50,716 nucleotides of DNA from Lachnospiraceae bacterium. Lineage in GTDB: Bacteria > Bacillota > Clostridia > Lachnospirales > Lachnospiraceae. Both the position numbers and the translations under genes were made by a program. Numbering within the stretch: position 1 is the stretch's first letter; the number at the start of each line of letters is the position of its first letter. The stretch is taken from the NCBI GenBank assembly GCA_910576125.1, contig CAJTHM010000032.1:1-50716 (forward strand). Reading direction: 5' to 3'. Below are positions 26,604-35,326 of this stretch, piece by piece. A model generated the notes under the pieces. That model saw only the letters and a list, made by a program, of their open reading frames with translations, did not search any database and was not told the DNA's origin.

Positions 26604-27341
26604 CTATCTTGACCTGCCTCCTGATGTCACCAGCCGCTCCACCATATTTCCGTTGGCCCTCAGCTCTGGCTCATCGGAAAGCTCCGTCAGGTTCACACCC
26701 TCCCCGTATCTGCGCTTCAGGGCCCTCTCCAGGAACCAGTCGCAGACTTCCGGGTTCTTCGGCAGCAGCGGTCCGTGTAGATAGGTGCCGACGGTATTCT
26801 TGTAGACCACGCCCTCATAGCCGCCGTCCCCGGTATTTCCCCGGCCGTACAGCACTTTTCCCAGAGGCGCGCAGTCCCCGATGATGGTCCGTCCGGCATG
26901 GTTTTCAAAGCCCACCACAGGAGACGCGGAAAGCGGGCTCTCCAGAATCAGGTTCCCCACCAGGCGCTCGTCGCTGCGCTCCGTGTATATATCAAGGATG
27001 CCCAAGCCTTCTATCACTTCCTCACCGGCCTTATAATATTTTCCCAGAAGCTGGTAAGCGCCGCAGACCGCAAGCACTACGCCGCCGTCTTCCACATAGT
27101 TTTTGAAATCAGGCCGAATCCGCTTCAGATAATCCACAGCCAGGGCCTGTCCCTTGTCCGAACCGCCTCCCCAGACCAGGATGTCAAGCTTTCCGAAGTC
27201 TATTTCGTCCCCGGCACATAAGGCCAGCACTTCCGCCTCCATGCCCCGCCATTCCAGCCGCTTCTTCATGCACTGGACGTTCCCGCTGTCGCCGTATAGA
27301 TTGAACAGATCCGGGTACAGATGCCCTATGGTCACTTTCAT
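26604..27341 (-). CDS. gatD: Lipid II isoglutaminyl synthase, glutaminase subunit GatD
   Basis: 245 residues. GatD is a class-I glutamine amidotransferase that feeds ammonia to MurT, which amidates the second-position D-Glu of lipid II to D-isoglutamine. The nucleophile is C93 in VVLAVCGAYQLLG and the catalytic His is H189 in GTYLHGPLLPKNP. These match the spacing of Staphylococcus aureus GatD (C94, H189). The N-terminus MKVTIGHLYPDLFNLYGDSGN is diagnostic. ATG overlaps the murT stop as ATGA, so the subunits are made together. Cytoplasmic. Confidence 0.96.
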   Translation of the reverse strand: MKVTIGHLYPDLFNLYGDSGNVQCMKKRLEWRGMEAEVLALCAGDEIDFGKLDILVWGGGSDKGQALAVDYLKRIRPDFKNYVEDGGVVLAVCGAYQLLGKYYKAGEEVIEGLGILDIYTERSDERLVGNLILESPLSASPVVGFENHAGRTIIGDCAPLGKVLYGRGNTGDGGYEGVVYKNTVGTYLHGPLLPKNPEVCDWFLERALKRRYGEGVNLTELSDEPELRANGNMVERLVTSGGRSR

Positions 27342-28696
27342 TCGCTGACACGCTCCTTTCCCGCAGCCTGCATTTCGTCCAGCATCCCGATAGTACGGTA
27401 CAGTCCGGAATAATTGGTGATGATATACAGATTCCGGCTCCCCCGCCTGGTAAGCTCTTCCACCGTCTCTCGGATATCTTTGCCGCAGCGGCTTGCAATG
27501 TCCTCGTACTTCAGGCGCACTTCCATGTCCGCGCCTCTGGTGCCCACTGTGACAATAGAGGCGACGCCCGCCTCATGGAGGTAGCCAAAATCCACGTCCC
27601 ACAGCCAGGACACATCCTCTCCGTCCAGAACAGTGTCATTAATCTGGATGACGATATCCTTAGGTTTCGGGTCTCTGCGGATGAGGAAAATCTTCTGCTG
27701 AAAGCCCACAGGGTTCTTGGCCAGATAGAGCTGCACATGCGCTCCGTTAACCTGGTAGGCGCATTCCCTGTTATTCCCGTAGTCAAAATTGCTGATGGCC
27801 TGCTCGAATCCGTCCCTGGGAGCATCCACCGCGCAGAGGGCCGCGTAGACGCTGAGCGTATTGTATACATTGTAGGGCGCCTGGGCGCCGGATTCTATCC
27901 TCCTGCCGTCTATGGTAAAAGAGTAGGCCCCATCCTTAAACTCCACATCCGTCACGGTCATGTCCGGCTCCGGGCGCTTCAGGCCGCAGTCCGGGCAGTG
28001 ATAGACACCGAGCTGTCCGTAGTGGACGAAATCATATTCCAGCCTGCAGCCGCAGTCCGGACAGAAGACGCTCTCTCCCATTCCCGCCGGCATATCGTCG
28101 GCAATCCGCTCGCCGATGCCATAGGTCAGCTTCGGATTCCCGCAGCCTGCCGCCAGCGTATAGGAGCAGATATCATCGCAGTTGGTAATCAGTTTCGCCT
28201 CCGGCACGGTCCCCATGGCTTTCTGAATCTGATTGCAGGTGATGTCCACCTCGCAGGTTCTGTCCAGCTGATCTCTGAAAATATTGGTCACCAGCACGCA
28301 GTCCGGCTTTATCTCGGGAAAGACCTTCACGGAAGCCATCTCGTCCACCTCGACGCAGGCATAGTCCGCGTCCAGCCGCCCGCTCTTTTTCGCCGCCAGG
28401 ACGAACGAGGTGGTGGCGCCGTCCATCAGATTGGCCCCCATCCTGTTCCAGACCACCCGTTTCCCGGACTCGCTCAGCACATGTGCCAAAAGGCTGGTGG
28501 TAGTGGTCTTGCCGTTGGTTCCTGTGACGGCTATGGTCTTCTCCTTTACCATGCTGCTCAGCACGGACAGAATCTCCGGGTCTATCTTCCTGGCCACCCG
28601 CCCGGGAAAGGAGGAACCGTTCCCCTTGCCCAGCTTGCGGCTCACTGCGCAGGCAAGCTTCCCGCACCACACCGCAATTCTGCTCCGCAATCTCAT
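27338..28696 (-). CDS. murT: Lipid II isoglutaminyl synthase, ligase subunit MurT
   Basis: 452 residues from ATG at 28696. Its start MRLRSRIAVWCGKLACAVSR aligns with known MurT N-termini; a TTG at 28741 would add 15 unrelated residues. The Mur-ligase P-loop is AVTGTNGKTTTT. A Cys4 zinc ribbon is inserted (CPDCG about residue 215 and CPDCG about 238), as in characterised MurT. The C-terminal DUF1727 part carries LDGEDVSWLWDVDF, with the Asp implicated in the GatD-dependent reaction. It amidates lipid II D-Glu using ATP and ammonia from GatD. Confidence 0.96.
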   Translation of the reverse strand: MRLRSRIAVWCGKLACAVSRKLGKGNGSSFPGRVARKIDPEILSVLSSMVKEKTIAVTGTNGKTTTTSLLAHVLSESGKRVVWNRMGANLMDGATTSFVLAAKKSGRLDADYACVEVDEMASVKVFPEIKPDCVLVTNIFRDQLDRTCEVDITCNQIQKAMGTVPEAKLITNCDDICSYTLAAGCGNPKLTYGIGERIADDMPAGMGESVFCPDCGCRLEYDFVHYGQLGVYHCPDCGLKRPEPDMTVTDVEFKDGAYSFTIDGRRIESGAQAPYNVYNTLSVYAALCAVDAPRDGFEQAISNFDYGNNRECAYQVNGAHVQLYLAKNPVGFQQKIFLIRRDPKPKDIVIQINDTVLDGEDVSWLWDVDFGYLHEAGVASIVTVGTRGADMEVRLKYEDIASRCGKDIRETVEELTRRGSRNLYIITNYSGLYRTIGMLDEMQAAGKERVSE

Positions 28697-28879
28697 CTTC
28701 TGCACCCCGCTTCCCTGTCCGCGGATTTTTCCGCCCCGCAAAGCAACCCCGTCAATTTATTCATAAGTCTCTCCTTTCGGATATGCGCTTTTATCCGTTA
28801 ATTTTTGTTTTCAATACCGCACTCCCATAAAACTTGCACGACTCCCGGCGGCCTGCGGTATATTTCGATTTCCTCTCGC

Positions 28880-29533
28880 TCACCGTCCCGTGCCCTCCGC
28901 CAGCATCCTGTCATATTCCTCCCAGGAAATATATCTGCCGCCCATGCTCTCCAGATGCTCCGTATGGAACTGGCAGTCCATGAACAGGAAGCGGCTGCGC
29001 TCCAGCAGCCTGGCAAAGGCAATCAGAGCCGCCTTGGAGCCGTTCTCCTTTTCCGAGAACATGCTCTCCCCGAAAAAGCACCTGCCGATGGACACCCCGT
29101 ACAGGCCTCCCGCCAGCTGGCCGTCCTCCGACACCTCCGCGCTGACGGCATATCCCGATTCATGGAGCCGCAGATAAGCCTCCTCCATCTCATCAGAAAT
29201 CCATGTGCCCTCCTTAAATTCCCTCATGGTACGGCACCGGTGCATGGTGTCCGCGAAATCCCGGTTCAGTTCCAGCCTGAGTTTATGCTTCTTCCAATAT
29301 TTCCGCATGGAATGGGAAATATGTATCTCCTCCGGGAAAATCACGAATCTCTCTCTGGGACACCACCACAATATCTCCTCCCCCGGGTCATACCAGGGAA
29401 AAATCCCATGGGTGTAGGCCAGCAGAAGCCGCTCCACAGTCAGATCCCCGCCCACCGCCAGCAGGCCGTCCCGGCGGGCATACATGGGACTGGGAAAAGA
29501 AATCTCCCCCTCATTCAGCCGATAGACAGGCAT
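28880..29533 (-). CDS. aat: Leucyl/phenylalanyl-tRNA--protein transferase
   Basis: 217 residues, a full-length Aat. It adds Leu or Phe from aminoacyl-tRNA to proteins with N-terminal Arg or Lys, creating degrons read by ClpS. Family motifs: GLLAVGGDLTVERLLLAYTHGIFPWY, ILWWCPRERFVI, GTWISDEMEEAYLRLHESGYAVSAEV, GGLYGVSIGRCFFGESMFS and FMDCQFHTEHLESMGG. It lies 3 nt after clpA and downstream of clpS. The whole N-degron pathway except ClpP is thus in one operon. Confidence 0.96.
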   Translation of the reverse strand: MPVYRLNEGEISFPSPMYARRDGLLAVGGDLTVERLLLAYTHGIFPWYDPGEEILWWCPRERFVIFPEEIHISHSMRKYWKKHKLRLELNRDFADTMHRCRTMREFKEGTWISDEMEEAYLRLHESGYAVSAEVSEDGQLAGGLYGVSIGRCFFGESMFSEKENGSKAALIAFARLLERSRFLFMDCQFHTEHLESMGGRYISWEEYDRMLAEGTGR

Positions 29534-29536
29534 ATG

Positions 29537-32149
29537 TCATCTCTCCCTCCCTGAAATGCCGCTTTCTTTTCCAGGGGAAAGCATAAGCCCGAACTTCCCG
29601 TCCGCCTCCGTCAGGGTACAGGTCCCCCCGTCTTTCAGCGCTCCGAACAAAATCTCGTCCACCAGCAGCGGCTTAACTTCTCCCTGAATCACCCGCTCTA
29701 TCTCACGGGCGCCGAATTCCGCGCTGATGCCTTTCTTTTCCGTCAGTTTCTTTGCTCGTTCATCCGCGCAGAAATGTACGTTTTTGCGAAGAAGCATTTT
29801 CGCCAGCTCTCCCAGCTTCTTCTCCACAATCTGCTCCGCCATCTTCCCGTCCATACCCCGGAAAACCACAATCCGGTTCAGACGGTTGCGGAACTCCGGC
29901 TGGAAGATTCGCTTCACTTCCTCTAAAATGACATCGCTGCCAACATCCTGGCCCTGGAAGCCGATTCCGTGCTTTCCGATCCGGCTGGCTCCCGCATTGG
30001 AGGTCATGATGATGATGACATTGCGGAAGTCCGCTTTCCTGCCCTGATTGTCCGTCAACGTGGCATAATCCATGGCCTGTAGCAGGATATTGTAGATATC
30101 CGGGTGGGCCTTTTCAATCTCGTCCAGCAGGAGCACCGCGTGGGGATTCTTCCGAATCTCCTCCGTGAGGAGACCTCCCTCCTCGTAGCCCACATATCCT
30201 GCCGGCGCGCCTATCAGCTTGGCCACGGCATGCTTCTCCCCGTATTCGCTCATGTCAAATCGAATCAGCCGGATGCCCAGCTCCGCCGCAAGGCTCTTCG
30301 CAATCTCCGTCTTGCCCACGCCCGTGGGGCCCACGAACAGGAGGCTCGCCAGGGGCTTGCCCTCCTCCAAAAGGCCTGCCCTGGAGAACTTCACGGCATT
30401 GACCACCTGGGAGATGGCCTCCTCCTGGCCGAAGACCTTTGCTTTCAGGCGTCCTTCCAACGTGGCAAGGGCGGCGGTCTCATCGCTCTCCACTACCTGT
30501 TTGGGAATCTGGCATGTTCTGGATAATATTTCGTCAATCAGCTTACGGTTCACTGTCTGTATGGTTCGCGCTCTGCCTGATGCCCCATCATCCGGCAGGC
30601 AGCCGTCCTCCTGCGGCGGCGCGGCCCCCGAATCGACTTTTTGGACATTCCCCTCCGCTGCCCGGGAATCCACCGGGATATCCCCCTCTCTGGAAACGCC
30701 CTCTCCCCTCTGTCCTACAGGCTGCATTTCCCACGGTGTTTTGTCCGGCAGTCCCGCAGACTCCTCTCCCATGGGGTGAATCCTGCGATAAGCGCCGGCC
30801 TCATCAATCAAATCAATCGCCTTATCCGGCAGATAGCGCTCATTGATATATTTCGCGCTCATCTCCACCGCGTATTCCAGCACGCCCACCTCATAGCGGA
30901 CACCGTGGAACGATTCATAATTCTCCCGCAGCCCCTCCAGAATCCGGACGGCGTCCGCGGGTTCCGGCTCTTTGATATCGATGTTCCGGAAACGCCTGAC
31001 CAGACTTTTGTTTTTCTCGAAATGCTTCTTGTACTCCTCATAGGTGGTGGCTCCGATGAAGCGGATATGCCCCCGGGCCAGATAGGGCTTGAGCATGTTA
31101 GAGATATCGAAGCTCCCTCCGTTCACCGCGCCTGCCCCTACGATGTTATGAATCTCATCGATGTAGACGATGGGCTTCTCCTGTCGGGCGATGCTGTCCA
31201 TGACCCGCTTGAAGCGCTTCTCGAAATCTCCCCGGTACTGGGTGCCGGCCAGCAGGCTGCCCAGATCCAGGGCAAAAATCCTTGCTCCCGCCAGGGGCGC
31301 GGGAACCTTTCCCTCGTTCAAAAGCCTGGCCAGACCGTACGTGATGGCGGTCTTGCCCACGCCGGGCTCTCCGATGTGCAGGGGGTTGTTCTTCTCTTTC
31401 CGGCAGAGAATCTGCATGGTCCGCTCCAGCTCCTCCGCCCGGCCGATCAGAGGATTCGTCCCCTCCAGCCCGTCGTTCAGGCAGGTGGCGTACTGCTGCC
31501 AGAAGTTGTCCTGAGCCGACGCTTCGCCGTCTTCCTCATCGCCCCAGTCTTCCTCGCCATCTGTCCCGACCTCATCCTCCATGCCTGATTCCTTGCCAAA
31601 GCCCGTTTCCTCATCCTCCGGACCGACAGATTGCCGTCCTTTGCCGCCCGGTGCGGCCGGAGCTGTCTGATACGCCTTTCTCCCGGCGGCATTTTTGCCA
31701 CGCTTTTTTTCCAGGGAAATCTCCTCGTAAGCCACAGTCATCTCCTGCAGCAGATCCACCCGCTCCACTCCCTGTTTCCGCAGGAAATAGACCGCGTAAC
31801 TCTCTGTGAGCCCATACATGGCCGAGATGAGATGGGGCAGCTCCATCATCGGCTTGTCGCTGTTCCGGGAAGTCTCCCACCCATGGGCCATCACATCCCC
31901 CATGCCCTGGGAAAGCTGGGGCTCCTGCCCGGAATCCGCCCCTTGTTCCATATATTCCTCCAGATAATTCCGCAGATCCATATCCAGCTCTCTCAGGTTC
32001 CCGCCGCAGTTTTCAAAGGCCCTGGCGAACACCGGGTTCTGGCAGGCCGCGTACAGCGCCACTTCCGGCGTCACATATTCAAAGCGGGCAGCCTTTGCCG
32101 TGGAAAAGGCCTTTTCAATGAGTTCCGCCACTTCGCTTGATACGTACAT
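29537..32149 (-). CDS. clpA: ATP-dependent Clp protease ATP-binding subunit ClpA
   Basis: 870 residues from ATG at 32149, which is 7 nt after GGAGG; a GTG at 32155 is too close to that site. Numbering is from the GTG. An N-domain (1-145) is followed by an acidic linker (150-215). D1 has Walker A GEPGVGKT (262-269) and Walker B IVYIDEIH. A low-complexity insert (about 462-530) separates D1 from D2. D2 has GPTGVGKT (609-616) and LLLDEIEKAHP. The ClpP-docking tripeptide IGF (731-733) is present. At about 110 residues longer than E. coli ClpA, the excess is in the two linkers. It unfolds substrates delivered by ClpS. Confidence 0.96.
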   Translation of the reverse strand: MYVSSEVAELIEKAFSTAKAARFEYVTPEVALYAACQNPVFARAFENCGGNLRELDMDLRNYLEEYMEQGADSGQEPQLSQGMGDVMAHGWETSRNSDKPMMELPHLISAMYGLTESYAVYFLRKQGVERVDLLQEMTVAYEEISLEKKRGKNAAGRKAYQTAPAAPGGKGRQSVGPEDEETGFGKESGMEDEVGTDGEEDWGDEEDGEASAQDNFWQQYATCLNDGLEGTNPLIGRAEELERTMQILCRKEKNNPLHIGEPGVGKTAITYGLARLLNEGKVPAPLAGARIFALDLGSLLAGTQYRGDFEKRFKRVMDSIARQEKPIVYIDEIHNIVGAGAVNGGSFDISNMLKPYLARGHIRFIGATTYEEYKKHFEKNKSLVRRFRNIDIKEPEPADAVRILEGLRENYESFHGVRYEVGVLEYAVEMSAKYINERYLPDKAIDLIDEAGAYRRIHPMGEESAGLPDKTPWEMQPVGQRGEGVSREGDIPVDSRAAEGNVQKVDSGAAPPQEDGCLPDDGASGRARTIQTVNRKLIDEILSRTCQIPKQVVESDETAALATLEGRLKAKVFGQEEAISQVVNAVKFSRAGLLEEGKPLASLLFVGPTGVGKTEIAKSLAAELGIRLIRFDMSEYGEKHAVAKLIGAPAGYVGYEEGGLLTEEIRKNPHAVLLLDEIEKAHPDIYNILLQAMDYATLTDNQGRKADFRNVIIIMTSNAGASRIGKHGIGFQGQDVGSDVILEEVKRIFQPEFRNRLNRIVVFRGMDGKMAEQIVEKKLGELAKMLLRKNVHFCADERAKKLTEKKGISAEFGAREIERVIQGEVKPLLVDEILFGALKDGGTCTLTEADGKFGLMLSPGKESGISGRER

Positions 32150-32151
32150 AT

Positions 32152-32451
32152 TCACGCCTCCTCCACTGTCATCCGGAAAGGGTAGCCCTGCTCCTTTGCC
32201 AACCCTAAGGCTGTCTGCACCTTTGTCACTGCGATGTCATAAGGATAGGCTCCTATCACCGCCCGGCCGCTTTCATGCACCATCAGCATCAGCCGCTCCG
32301 CCTCCGGAACGCTTTTGTGGAAGATGTCAATCAGCACCTCCACCACGAACTCCATGGTGGTGAAGTCGTCATTGTGCATGACCACCCGGTAATGCTTCGG
32401 CTCCCGTATATTGATTCTTGTCTTTTCTCTTGTCTGTCCCTGTACTGACAT
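32152..32451 (-). CDS. clpS: ATP-dependent Clp protease adaptor ClpS
   Basis: 99 residues. ClpS captures proteins with N-terminal Leu, Phe, Tyr or Trp and hands them to ClpA. The core motifs are YRVVMHNDDFTTMEFVVEVL (the N-D-D of the N-degron pocket), LMLMVHESGRAVIGAYPYDIA and TKVQTAL. The N-terminal 17 residues form the disordered extension. Its stop overlaps the alternative clpA GTG, so the genes are coupled. The promoter is at 32500-32528. Confidence 0.96.
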   Translation of the reverse strand: MSVQGQTREKTRINIREPKHYRVVMHNDDFTTMEFVVEVLIDIFHKSVPEAERLMLMVHESGRAVIGAYPYDIAVTKVQTALGLAKEQGYPFRMTVEEA

Positions 32452-32499
32452 AATGTTTTCCTGATTCCTTTTCTGTCATCCATTTCTTTACTTCTTCCT

Positions 32500-32528
32500 A
32501 GTATAAATCCTTGCGGGGAAAATAGCAA
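32500..32528 (-). promoter_or_regulatory. Predicted promoter of clpS-clpA-aat
   Basis: TTGCTA (32523-32528), a 17-nt spacer and TATACT (32500-32505) on the minus strand, about 45 nt before the clpS start. Confidence 0.7.
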
Positions 32529-32631
32529 TTCTTTCTTTTCCCTTTCCCATTGCCCCATCCCCTCATTTGATGTATATTTGAATCAGAAACCCCAAAAAAC
32601 ATTACAGCGGAACAAAAAGAGGTGCCTGTCC

Positions 32632-34026
32632 ATGAAAAAACACAGATTGCGGAAAATATGCATCATACTTCTCCTGCTTCTGGCCTATGCCTGCGCCATA
32701 GTGCTCCCCTACTCCAGACAGCCTGCCGTCACGGCGGATACCATGGAGCAATTCTCCGCCTCCGGCTTTTACGGAAATACGGACACTTGCGAACGAGCTA
32801 TGGTTATTTCTGACAACGGCGAAGCCCTGGCCGAGCGCATCCGCCTGATTTCCCAGGCAGAAGATGAAATCATCCTGAGCACTTTCGACTTCAACGCGGA
32901 TGTCAGCGGCAGAATGCTGCTGGCCGCACTGTATCAGGCGGCCGGGCGCGGGGTACATGTGAGCATCCTGGTGGACGGCATTTCCTATGCCACGGGAATC
33001 CTTGGAAATTCCTGGTTTTATGCGCTGACTGAGAACGAAAACGTGGAATTCAAAATCTATAACCCCTTAAATCCCCTCAAGCCCTGGGAATTCATGGGAC
33101 GGCTCCACGATAAATATCTGATGGCAGACCGAACAGCCTACATCCTGGGCGGCAGGAACTGCTATGACTTTTTTCTGGGGGACCATGACGGCTACAAGAA
33201 CTACGACTGGGATGTGCTGGTCTGCTGCGAGGAGGGGAAGGATTTCTCTTCCATGGAGCAGCTGCGGGAATATTTTGAATCCGTCTGGGAGCTGGATGCC
33301 TGCCATGCCGTCAGCGGAGGAAGCACCAAAAAACAGGGCGACCTCCAGGCCCTTTACAGCCAGATGCAGGAGGAACATGCCGACTGGTTCCAGCCTGTGG
33401 ACTACAGGGAACTGACCGTCCCGGCCCGCCGGATCCGGCTGGTGTCCAACCCGGTCCACACCCGCGCCAAGGAGCCCGTGGTCTTCTATTCCATCACGGA
33501 ACTGATGGAACAGGCACAGGAATCCGTCTTCATCCATACTCCCTATATCCTGTGCGACGACTGGATGCTGGGACAGCTCTCGGACATCTGCGCCCAGGTG
33601 CCGGAGGTACATATGATGACCAATTCCGTGGCCAACAACGGAAATCCCTTCGGGGCCATGGACTACTATATCAATAAAGAAAAACTGCTGGACAGCGGCG
33701 TCAATATGTCGGAGTACGACAGCGGTGTCTCCTATCACGGGAAATGCTTTACCGTGGACGACCGCCTTTCTGCCATCGGCTCTTTCAACTGGGATATGCG
33801 CAGCGCCTATCTGGACACGGAGCTGATGCTGGTCATAGACAGCCCGGAACTGAATGCCATTCTCCGGGAAGAAATGGGGGCTTATGAGCGGGAGGCCCTG
33901 AAAGTCATCGATGCGGACTCCTACGATCTGGCGGAGGGCCAGATTCCCCAGCCTCTTTCCTCCGGGAAAGAATTCCGGCTTAAACTTCTTTACCGTCTGG
34001 CGTACTGGGCCAGATTTCTGATGTAA
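32632..34026 (+). CDS. Phospholipase D family (cardiolipin-synthase-like) protein
   Basis: 464 residues from ATG at 32632, preceded by AGAGGTG. A single N-terminal membrane helix (ICIILLLLLAYACAIVLPYS) puts the domain outside the cell. Two intact HKD motifs are seen: H159-x-K161-x4-D166 (HDKYLMADRTAYILGGRN) and H369-x-K371-x4-D376 (HGKCFTVDDRLSAIGSFN). The enzyme should cleave or transfer phosphodiester-linked head groups through a phosphohistidine intermediate. Classic cardiolipin synthases have two N-terminal helices, so this is a more distant member. The gene diverges from the clp operon. Confidence 0.88.
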   Translation: MKKHRLRKICIILLLLLAYACAIVLPYSRQPAVTADTMEQFSASGFYGNTDTCERAMVISDNGEALAERIRLISQAEDEIILSTFDFNADVSGRMLLAALYQAAGRGVHVSILVDGISYATGILGNSWFYALTENENVEFKIYNPLNPLKPWEFMGRLHDKYLMADRTAYILGGRNCYDFFLGDHDGYKNYDWDVLVCCEEGKDFSSMEQLREYFESVWELDACHAVSGGSTKKQGDLQALYSQMQEEHADWFQPVDYRELTVPARRIRLVSNPVHTRAKEPVVFYSITELMEQAQESVFIHTPYILCDDWMLGQLSDICAQVPEVHMMTNSVANNGNPFGAMDYYINKEKLLDSGVNMSEYDSGVSYHGKCFTVDDRLSAIGSFNWDMRSAYLDTELMLVIDSPELNAILREEMGAYEREALKVIDADSYDLAEGQIPQPLSSGKEFRLKLLYRLAYWARFLM

Positions 34027-34044
34027 TTTTCGGCCTCAAAATTA

Positions 34045-34073
34045 TTGACAAACGATAATTTCTGTGATACTCT
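34045..34073 (+). promoter_or_regulatory. Predicted promoter of the DUF2975-like/XRE operon
   Basis: Consensus TTGACA at 34045-34050. The -10 is either GATACT (34066-34071, after TGT) or TACTCT (34068-34073). It is embedded in the inverted repeat described separately. Confidence 0.6.
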
Positions 34074-34105
34074 GTTTTCAGAATTATCGCAAAACAATAA
34101 TTTCA
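34053..34105. promoter_or_regulatory. Operator-like inverted repeat over the promoter
   Basis: CGATAATTTCTG (34053-34064) and CAGAATTATCG (34079-34089) form an 11-bp inverted repeat with one extra base, spanning the -35/-10 spacer and start region. A third half-site, AATAATTTCAG, follows at about 34096-34106. It is a likely binding site for the XRE repressor encoded two genes downstream. Confidence 0.6.
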
Positions 34106-34131
34106 GACTTTGAAAACTATGAGGTACGGAC

Positions 34132-35076
34132 ATGGACTATATCACTTTTCCCTGGGAACAGCTGGGCTGGGCCCTGCGCCGCCTTTCCCTGTCCGGCGGC
34201 ATGGGCAATGCGGCCGCTTGGATTCTGTTCATCGCTCTCGGCGCTCTCCCTCTGATTGCCGCTGCCTTTCTCCTGTACAGGCGCATGGGCCACAGGACAG
34301 ATTTCCTGCTGGCCGTCCTGTCGGCGGCGCTCTTCGTCGGGCTGTGGTTTTTCATAAACCCCTCTTATATGGACCGCTATCTGTCCCCGATCCCCACAGG
34401 CGGGAATGCCAAATATGCCCTGGCCGCCGTCATCGACAGTCTGCTGCTGACCTGGCTGCTGCTGCGCTTCCTGCTTCGCATGGAAACGGAGTCTTCCATG
34501 GCGGGCAGGCTTCCGGAGCTTCCTATAGGAGAGAATCTTCCCGGGGGAGAAAGGCATTTCCAGAGGAAGCTGCTGCTCCTGCTGCGCATGCTGCTGAATC
34601 TATACGCGCTGGCTCTGGCCGTGAGCCTTGTGGCAGAGGGCGTCACAGAATTCAGAGAGTCCCTGGCCGCTTTGCAGGAAAACAACACCGGTTCCGGCGA
34701 TTTCCTGCTCACAGTCAGCGCCCTGTTCCTGGCCCTTCAGTCCGGCATAGGCCTGCTGCCCGCCGTGGCCCAGATTGCCCTGCTTCTCATGACGGGCCTC
34801 TTCCTGCGCTGCTATGAAAAAGAGCCTTTCGGCCCAAAATCCTGTCTCCGGATGGAACAGCTGAAAAAGAACAGCGGACGGCTGCTGCTGTTGCTCCTGC
34901 TGGCCAATGTAAGCTTTAACGTGCTGCAGCTGCTCCTCTCCCGGTTCCTCCTGACCAGCTGCCACAGAATCCTGTTCCCGCTGCGGGAAATCATCGTCAT
35001 GCTGGGCATCCGGACGCTGAGTTTCCTGTATCTGGAAAGCAAGCGCCTGAAGGAAGATAACGACATGTTCATCTAG
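34132..35076 (+). CDS. Multi-helix membrane protein with DUF2975-like C-terminal half
   Basis: 314 residues with about seven hydrophobic segments. The first half (helices near 28-50, 62-80 and 95-115) is unassigned. The second half (145-310) looks like DUF2975. Its loop EKEPFGPKSCLRMEQLKKNSGRLLL fits the family's P-F...N..RL..IGW pattern. DUF2975 proteins are usually about half this length and are encoded next to a small XRE regulator, exactly as here. Substrate or role unknown. An inverted repeat over the promoter suggests autoregulation. Confidence 0.75.
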   Translation: MDYITFPWEQLGWALRRLSLSGGMGNAAAWILFIALGALPLIAAAFLLYRRMGHRTDFLLAVLSAALFVGLWFFINPSYMDRYLSPIPTGGNAKYALAAVIDSLLLTWLLLRFLLRMETESSMAGRLPELPIGENLPGGERHFQRKLLLLLRMLLNLYALALAVSLVAEGVTEFRESLAALQENNTGSGDFLLTVSALFLALQSGIGLLPAVAQIALLLMTGLFLRCYEKEPFGPKSCLRMEQLKKNSGRLLLLLLLANVSFNVLQLLLSRFLLTSCHRILFPLREIIVMLGIRTLSFLYLESKRLKEDNDMFI

Positions 35077-35089
35077 GGGAGACGGAAGC

Positions 35090-35326
35090 ATGGCAATACG
35101 TATATATCTTGACGAAATTTTAAAAGAACGCCATATGACCTCCAAGGAACTGTGCCGGCTGGTGGGCATCACGGAGGCGAACCTGTCCATCCTGCGCAGC
35201 GGCAGGGCAAAGGGCGTCCGCTTCGGCACGGTGAATAAGATATGCTATTATCTGGAATGCGATGTGGGCGATATCTTGAAATTTGACGGAAAACTGGATG
35301 AGGAGGAACCGGAATATGAAGCTTAA
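35090..35326 (+). CDS. XRE/Cro-type HTH regulator (YozG-like)
   Basis: 78 residues; ATG at 35090 follows GGGGAGACGG. Nearly the whole protein is one helix-turn-helix domain: IRIYLDEILKERHMTSKELCRLVGITEANLSILRSGRAKGVRFGTVNKICYYLECDVGDILKF. This compact type pairs with DUF2975 membrane proteins in many Firmicutes. It probably binds the CGATAATT half-sites at 34053-34106 and represses its own operon. It ends 11 nt inside the next gene. Confidence 0.93.
   Translation: MAIRIYLDEILKERHMTSKELCRLVGITEANLSILRSGRAKGVRFGTVNKICYYLECDVGDILKFDGKLDEEEPEYEA

Noticed and set aside
27575..28801. 408-codon plus-strand open frame opposite murT
   Set aside because: MurT is certain from its P-loop, zinc ribbon and N-terminal match. 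The opposite frame has no recognisable features.
30641..31588. 315-codon plus-strand open frame opposite clpA
   Set aside because: Shadow of clpA, whose Walker motifs and ClpP loop lie in the same bases.
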